The notes under the pieces: model-generated
What the model saw: the letters and a program-made list of their open reading frames with translations, nothing else
The model's database searches: none
What the model was told of the DNA's origin: nothing
Source of the DNA: Raphanus sativus
Lineage: Eukaryota > Streptophyta > Magnoliopsida > Brassicales > Brassicaceae
Direction of reading: 5' to 3'
NCBI RefSeq assembly: GCF_000801105.2
Contig: NC_079515.1
Location: 36,355,407-36,419,406, forward strand
DNA length: 64,000 nt
Program-made: the position numbers and the translations under genes
Part shown: one piece after another, positions 57,430 to 64,000 of the stretch
How the letters are laid out: the number at the start of each line of letters is the position of its first letter
How positions within the stretch are numbered: position 1 is the stretch's first letter

Positions 57430-58720
57430 TTCCCGGGAACAGGGATCGATCTTCAGAATCAGAACCATCCTTAGAGATCTTCAGCTCCGAGTTTGTATTT
57501 CTCCATGCTCTCGTATAACAGTGCTCGTTGAACCAGAATGGTCACATTCTTCTTGTTGTGCTCAAGTACCTGCAAAATCACATTTAAAAACAAAACCATG
57601 AAGGACATGTTTCCATGGTTCATATCTGTTTATGTTCTTAGTTGTAAAAGAAACCATCTATTGAGCAAAGCATAAACAGCAATCAATTTACTACCACTAT
57701 GTTGACGATGCCACGACCAGAGAGCTGTTCAGTAATAGTATTCTTCTTCGACAACTTGGCTCTAAAAAATTCTATATTAACAACATATAAAATCTCACTC
57801 ACATTGTATCTTAGATTCCACAAGAACCGAAACAATAGCTAGATAGAGTTCGTTCATGGATCAAGACTATGGCATCAGCAGAATGACCCTGTCTCTGGCT
57901 ATCAATCCCCTTGGTCTTAGCAGATGTAGCTGATATACTCGATGGAGGTGGTGGCAGCGCATCGGTGTACCCGTATCAGCCACACCGTCAAAACTTTCAA
58001 ATTCCCAATCTTCAGTCTGCGGTGTAGCTGAAGATGCGCAGCTAACTCCTAATGGATCATCGATTGCACTCGAGAGGGAACAACCAAAATCAATGCTCGA
58101 GAAGCATTGAACCCGCTGATGATTTTGCAGCGTTCTGAAAATCTGCAAAAGTCTGTTGTTTCGAGTGGTTGATCCGGCAAAAGACGCCACCTGATGATTT
58201 CGATCCGAAACCAACCAAAAAACCAAACGGGTCTCGCTGTCTGAAGGAAGACCAGAGCCACTTAGGTTGCTCCCAGACAGACATACTTTTCATCGAAGGA
58301 CCTGTCTGAATGCTGCTGTACACAGGAACACCGGAACTACTACAGCCGGGTTACCACCACCACTCATCGTCGAATAAACCCGAGTTGGTCCCCACGGAAT
58401 AAGAGCACTTTGTTCGAACCTAAGCAGCAGTTTCTTCAACGGCACGTTTCCACTGGATTTCCCAATTGCGATATCCTATAAAGATTTCCGAACGAGCTCG
58501 AATCCTTGTTCACAATCCCTATACCATACCCGCGGGTCCGGAAGATGAACCCCCATGTCTTACCGTGAATATCGCCGACCATTGAAGTGGGTCTACTTCC
58601 GATCTCAGATCGGAATATCGTTGCTGCTTGATGCATCCAGGAAGAAGGCTTACCAGGCTGATCGAACAAGAAGATGTTTGGCCCTTCTGGGGCAGTCAGA
58701 GGTTGGCTCGATCCAAGCCC
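57430..58720 (-). pseudogene. TPR-repeat protein gene (At3g16760-like), frame-broken
   Basis: Minus-strand pieces in order: LFDQPGKPSSWMHQAATIF (about 58655), SMKSMSVWEQPKW (about 58290), a segment reading DDPLGVS-ASSATPQ-EDWEFESFDG (about 58040), a Pro-rich patch and SATSAKTKGIDSQRQGHSAD in shifted frames (about 57900), then after an AG acceptor at 57570 a good TPR exon, VLEHNKKNVTILVQRALLYE and SMEKYKLGAEDL, with shifted continuation towards LKIDP. The middle TPR exon(s) are missing. Many single-base shifts and short insertions break it. It lies where a TPR-like protein gene follows ERF72 in Arabidopsis (memory). Decayed copy or poor sequence near a contig end; both are possible. Confidence 0.55.
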
Positions 58721-61700
58721 GAGATTGATGTTTTTTTACTGATTTCCCCCCCCCCCCCCCACCATTATTTTCACCATTATATTTTGATTTATGCAAGCTA
58801 CCACTTCGTGTATTTATTTTAGTAATTAGTTTTACAATTTTTTTTTATCTTTTTACATAGATATTTTAATATTTTATTTTATATTTTATTATAAATCAGT
58901 AAAAATTAGTGTTTCTATATATATATATATTATTTTATATTTTTCTAAATCCATCCATATAAAATGCCACATATCTATTTCACACAAAAACGATTTTTGA
59001 ATCTTATTCTTTTTTTTTTTTTTTTGAGAAAGGGCTTTCTTATTCCTTTTCTTGAATATACAAACTCGAAAAAGTAGAGAAACAGTGCCTATTACCTCAA
59101 CATCTTTTAAAACCGACGTAATACTTTGGATTACTAAACCTCGCATGACAAGAGAAGAAAGAAACGCCAACAGTTTGGACTCTGGAATACATGAGCTCTG
59201 ACATCTTTGGTGTTGCGTCTTCTCCAGGACCAACACGTAGTCTTTGGTACACAAAACAAGAGCCAAAGATAAACAAAAAGTGTAGACAACACTTGTGACT
59301 AACTTCCAAGACTCTAGATAAAGAATCTAAAGGCCTAACAAACAAAAACAAAAACAGAAATAATTGGCATGACATAAAAGACAAGTTGCCTGCTTTGCTC
59401 TGAAGCTAAATAACTGGGATGACATATAAGACAAGCCGCCTGCTTTGCTCTGAAGCTCTGACTTGTCATTTTAGATAACCCCAAAACGTAAAATATTAAC
59501 CCCTTGAGTTAATCATGCGTTTTATTATCAGATCATAAAACTGGTCAACTTTTTTGTTTGTTTAGATGATTTTTAAAGCTTGACTAGTTGACGTCTTATA
59601 TATCAAATGAATAGTGAAAGCCAAGTAGGTAAAATGATTGAGTAATGAGAACATTTGAGTTGAATAAAGTTTTCGTAAAATAACATGATTAATTCTAATG
59701 CGTTCGTATCGTATAGCAAAATCACTAATGAAAACATTAAAAAGAAATGTGCAAGAAAAAGCAGATAATCACGTTTGAGAAACTTGAAGAAGTTATATCA
59801 ATAATATTATCTAATATATACAAACACGAGACGAAGGTTGTCGTGGATCTGTAGCGGCTTTGCTGCTTCAGGGTTTGGTCTTACGTACATTAGAGTTTTT
59901 TATCCAAGCAAAAGCAAAGGTTCGTCCTTTTTTCTTAAGTTAATAAGCATAGCTAATAGAAGAGGACAAAAAATCTTACTTTTGTTAGATACCCCCAAAA
60001 CATCTCAGAGTCTAGTGGCTAGTTTCGATTTCATCTTTCTCTATGTGAATGTGTTTGTTTTGTGCTCACAGATGATGTGAATTTATACAATGGCTGCCTG
60101 CACCTTAAAACTGCTTTTTCTGCATAGGTACTGTGTCTAAGCTGTGACTTGATGGTTTCTTTTTTTTACTTTAGTATACGAGCTGCTAATCACGCCGTTC
60201 TAGTGACCTTGTCACTCTCTGGATTTCACTTTAAAATGGCTAGTGACTCCACAAATTAGACTGTAGTAGGTGTGGGATTTGATCAGACATTTAGGAAACT
60301 CTGTAACTGTCAGTTATGTGATTTATAGTGAAGGCATTGCCAGAGGTATTTTTTTGTTGTACAGTAAAGTGGTGTGTTCTTTTCTTTCAAGGGAATTACC
60401 TTCGAAAACTTTTAAGATTAAAAAAAGTTCATATAATGTCACACCAAGTATAATTAGATTTATAGATATATAGAGTCGGTCCTGAGCTTAGAAAAAATGA
60501 AACATTCGCCTAAATAATGATTAATATGTATGTCGCTGTGCCTTTGATTAAGTTAAATATATGTATTGATCATCTAGTAATGTTGACAAAAAGAAAGATC
60601 ATCTTCTGTAACTCAAGTCCAACGAATCCCACGGCCGGCATGTATATCTTATACCTATAGATGCCTTGTTCGATCATCTTCTGTAACTCAAGTTGTATCA
60701 ATTCAACTTACTCGTCGACTTAGATATAGTACCAAATCCATTAAATATAAGGCATAAACGTTCCACACAAAGACAACGAAACATAGCGGATTAGTATCTG
60801 ACTGACTCTATGTGCCTTCATGTATCCTTTTTCAACACAGTTTTTTGGACTTCTGGGCCTTTCTTTGGTAAAACAATAAAGACTTCCGCGTCATTTGATT
60901 GACAATGGAAAATTCCCGGAAATTGTATTCTCATGATTTTTATTTTATTTCGTTTACTTTGAGTTAACATCTGCATCTTTTTTCTATTGTATCACCTTAC
61001 CAACTTTTTGAATAGTGGTTTACTTATTTTTGAAGTTTTTGTCTTCAAGTTTTGATATAAAAAACTAGTCATTTATGCATATTTCTTTATGACAAACATC
61101 AACAGCAATATATAGAGTTGTTAAGGTATTTTAATGGAAATCTCTCAAGTTAAGTTTTTTTCAAAATGTAAAAACAACTTATATTATATTCGGTTAAGGA
61201 TTTTCTAAAAAATAATAAGACTTTCATGTCAAAATATTTCAGTTGAGATATTTAACATGTTTTCTTTTTACTTTTTTTTTGAGAATTCCCAAACTGATTA
61301 TTAACATGAGTTGTGGTAGATAAAGTTGAAAAACCATTGGTAATGATAGTATTTGTTTCTGGACTTGCGTACTATTCTCATTTGAAATTATTGGATTTGT
61401 ATATTAGTGCAAATTGTTATTTTTCAATTGAAACGGAAAAAATGATGATTGGAGTTGGAGATGGTGCAAGTTGTTACCTTGTGAACATGAATTATTTGCA
61501 CATCTCTATAATATTATTTGAGAAGTCAGTTTCCTATGTGTCGCGCTCACGTTAACTCTCACGGTGGTTGATTACATTGATACCCTTAATGAATCAAAAA
61601 TAGAATATTTAAATACTATAATTGATTTTTTATTTAAATTCCTTTTGTAAAATTTTACAAATAAAATATATAATAAAAAAGGAAATATTTATAAAGGCTA

Positions 61701-61949
61701 TAAATTGAATTTAGAAAACGAAAATATATGAATAAATAATATGCTATCATTAAAAAGGAAAGTTCACAAAATAGTAATATTGTATTAAATATATTTTTAA
61801 AATAACATAAAATATACTAATAAACTACTTTCTTTATATTTTTCAAAGTAACAGAAATAATTTTTATATATCTATCTATATTTAGATGATTACATAAAAT
61901 AATTAAGTAACATAAACGGATATATTGACTAAAATCATTTATAGTTAGT
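58721..61949. other. AT-rich contig end, no gene recognised
   Basis: Contains a run of 15 C at 58746-58760, a tandem repeat of about 50 bp at about 59361-59458 (GACATA-AAGACAAG-GCCTGCTTTGCTCTGAAGCT twice), and GATCATCTTCTGTAACTCAAGT twice at about 60597 and 60672. Short open frames near 59838-60080 and 61313-61555 match nothing I know. Confidence 0.4.
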
Positions 61950-62049
61950 NNNNNNNNNNNNNNNNNNNNNNNNNNNNNNNNNNNNNNNNNNNNNNNNNNN
62001 NNNNNNNNNNNNNNNNNNNNNNNNNNNNNNNNNNNNNNNNNNNNNNNNN
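61950..62049. other. Assembly gap (100 N)
   Basis: Exactly 100 N. The sequence to its right restarts at the equivalent of about 55260, inside the ERF72 3' flank already seen on the left. Confidence 0.98.
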
Positions 62050-62104
62050 CACTCATTACTCTTCTTTAGGTCAAATTTTCACTCATTACATTATGTTTTA
62101 AACT

Positions 62105-63147
62105 TTATTCATAAGACGCGATGACATCATGAAGCATCCATAAATCACCTCGGACCCGTCTCGTGGAGCTGACTCGGATGCTCCGGTGTAATACCGTCCA
62201 GCTCAAGGAAAGACTCCAAGCTCGATATCTGCTGTTTCAGATCGTAGCCGTAACTCATGTTCCGAAACTCGTCTCCATTCCGACCCCAATGCACTCCCCG
62301 GGAAACTGGACTGAGTCAACTCGCTCTGAGAGAAACACATAGCTTCTTCACCGGAGGCTGATTATCTTGTCGTGGAAGAGTAGGGATGGCAGGAGGGGTT
62401 ATGAAGAAGATCAGGAAGTTGAGTTTGGCTTTGTCGCCGCGATACGCTTCGCCGCTACGTCATAAGCCATGGCGGCTTCCTCCGCCGTGTTGAACGTACC
62501 AAGCCAGACTCTAGCGCCTTTCTCTGGGTCTCGAAATCTCTGACGCCCATTTTCCCCATGGACGCTTACGTATCCCTCTGTAAACGTTTCTTCCTCTCCT
62601 TCCGTTCTCCGTCGCCGCCGGCTCCTTCTCCTGTCCGCCGCCTCTTCTTTCAACGTCACTTCCAAAGTTTTAAGATTTCAAAATGCAGTTATAACCCCTC
62701 TTTTACCAGAAACTCTCAGTTAATGTCATTACCAATCTAAAAGAATATCTTGTCATCGTATTCGTGTACTTATTAAAGGTCTTGGCTACTTAACGGCTAA
62801 CATAGGAAAAATTATGTCCACGAACTTCTTTTTTCCTTTTTTGATATATTAAACTTGTACATAATTTTGATGTTTAGTAAGCTTTAAGCCAGGGTCAGCT
62901 TTGATTCTAAAATATATTAATAATATTGATTCATCTGAATGTTCGTATTCCTCAATATTTTCATGATTTTATCAATTTAGTAGTACCTTGTTGTTTGGTG
63001 GGAAGAAGCTTGAAGTGGAGTCAAAACCCAAAAATCGTCGCAGGCAGAAGCATCAAGCTCTGACCAGGTTCCTCCGCCGTGAGTTCCTTACTCTTTGGCC
63101 CTGGTGACGCTAGGGGCAAAATCGGAAATTACAGCACCGCCGCACAT
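62105..63147 (-). CDS. RAP2-3: RAP2.3/ERF72, second copy with indels
   Basis: Exon 1 about 62987-63147 (ATG at 63147, MCGGAVIS N-degron intact) and exon 2 about 62105-62658. Exon 2 is 554 nt against 563 in the intact copy, and exon 1 is 161 against 163, so neither reads through. The AP2 domain is shifted within [20 protein letters not shown]. The loss pattern (single bases in runs such as CCCC and GGG) suggests unpolished long-read consensus. It should not be counted as a second functional gene without checking. Confidence 0.75.
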
Positions 63148-64000
63148 ATTATCTGTTTGTTTCTTTTTCTCTCTGATGCTAGGTTTCAAGAGGTAGATGA
63201 CTGCGGTGGAGGTGAAGCGTATTTATAGCGAATTAAATGTTTTTATACAAGTTGACACAAAAACAAAAGCTTTCATAGTAAAGTCGGGGTGAATTTATTT
63301 AAAAGTCATAGTAATAATACTTATATTTAAAATTATACGCATAGTCATATGTTCTTTGATACACGGCAGTTACAACAAACTTAATCCAACTAACGACAAA
63401 ATTAGAAGCTTTTATCCTTTTTTTTGGGGTTCTCCGATGAAGAAACGTATGACAATAATGTCATTAACCTTTTAGTCGAATTTTGAGTGTTGCGTCCACG
63501 AGCGTGTGTAATCAATGCTTCCTAATATATAGATATAATACAAGTGAAATGGTATTCTATCATTTTCTGTATAATCTTTATCTGGAAAACAAAATGATTG
63601 AAGAACATGGATATTTTGGTAATTTGTCTGATGGTTTGGATTAGTTGAGCTAGGAAGAATTTGATTCCACTAAAAAATATTTTTTTTTCGTCAAATGGTT
63701 TAATTAAAAAACCATTATAATTGATAATATTTTCTAAGGAACAACAAATATTTTCATATTAATTAATATTCTACCACTTTATGTATTTTGGTTATTTCTT
63801 AACTTTAAAGTAGAATACATGAATTAAAATTTTAAACATTAATCTTTCTTTTCAAATACAAACAAAAAAATTGACAGAGTAACGACTAATCTGTGTAAAT
63901 ATGCATTGAACGTCTCACGTTTGTCATGCAGCGTTTCTCAAAACGTAACTGTTTCGTTCATTCACTATACTGTCGATCCACGAAAAAATCCAGACAAATT
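63148..64000. other. RAP2.3 upstream, second view
   Basis: Matches 56386-57243 with small indels. The TPR relic would begin just past the window edge. No extra feature. Confidence 0.6.

Larger units (their letters stand above)
62050..64000. repeat. Direct repeat of about 55260-57243 (probable unmerged contig overlap)
   Basis: Same order and content as the ERF72 locus and its upstream region to the window end. Differences are mostly single-base losses, many in homopolymers, plus a few substitutions. Confidence 0.93.

Noticed and set aside
59838..60080. 80-codon plus-strand frame
   Set aside because: No family resemblance and no neighbouring exons in phase; kept only as unassigned spacer.

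Overview
The window is nuclear DNA of a crucifer (Brassicaceae, most likely a Brassica or close relative). It has spliced genes with GT-AG introns whose predicted proteins closely resemble Arabidopsis thaliana proteins, AT-rich spacers, and many plant transposable elements (copia, LINE, SINE, Helitron, hAT, Emigrant/pogo). From memory of Arabidopsis, the order USP, B3/REM, (UBC32), TENA_E, LPD1, GATA17, ARR1, pectin-lyase-like, (PUM24), RAP2.3/ERF72, TPR follows chromosome 3 from about At3g17020 down to At3g16760. Several genes expected in that block are absent or reduced to relics, as expected after post-polyploid gene loss.

The sequence is three contigs joined by two runs of 100 N (5131-5230 and 61950-62049). 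Contig 1 (1-5130) repeats 9203-14341 almost base for base. Contig 3 (62050-64000) repeats about 55260-57243 with scattered small indels. I read both as contig ends that overlap but were not merged, so the second USP, second REM pair and second ERF are probably not extra genes. The start of contig 2 (5231 to about 10.9 kb) is rich in frame-breaking indels and looks like unpolished sequence.

Layout: 1-5130, USP 3' exons (+) and two tandem two-domain B3/REM genes (-). 5231-6661, 5' part of a phytochrome B/D-type gene (-), broken by indels. 7.8-8.5 kb, a LINE tail and a foldback element. 8.8-14.6 kb, second view of USP and the REM pair, here with all exons. 15.7 kb, one orphan exon of a UBC32-like gene. 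16.2-22.6 kb, a TENA_E thiamin-salvage gene whose last exon is split by a young, internally rearranged copia element. 23.3-26.7 kb, plastid dihydrolipoamide dehydrogenase with 15 exons. 27.7-28.4 kb, a B-class LLM-type GATA factor. 28.5-30.2 kb, a Helitron carrying an RPA-like relic. 31.1-33.9 kb, type-B response regulator ARR1 (-). 34-41 kb, transposon-rich spacer with a Helitron nested in a hAT and a poly(A) retroposon. 41.1-43.2 kb, a pectin-lyase-fold (GH28-like) secreted protein (-). 43.4-54.7 kb, Helitrons, a SINE, a PUM24 relic, an Emigrant-like element and a hAT. 55.3-56.4 kb, group VII ERF RAP2.3/ERF72 (-). 57.4-58.7 kb, a decayed or mis-sequenced TPR gene (-). 62-64 kb, second view of ERF72.

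The genes do not form one pathway. They are unrelated housekeeping and regulatory genes: cytokinin signalling (ARR1, GATA17), light (phytochrome), hypoxia/ethylene (ERF72), plastid fatty-acid synthesis (LPD1) and thiamin salvage (TENA_E). I found no sign of a new multi-gene system. The most distinctive biology is the copia insertion that gives TENA_E an LTR-encoded tail, and the rearranged 3' end of that copia.
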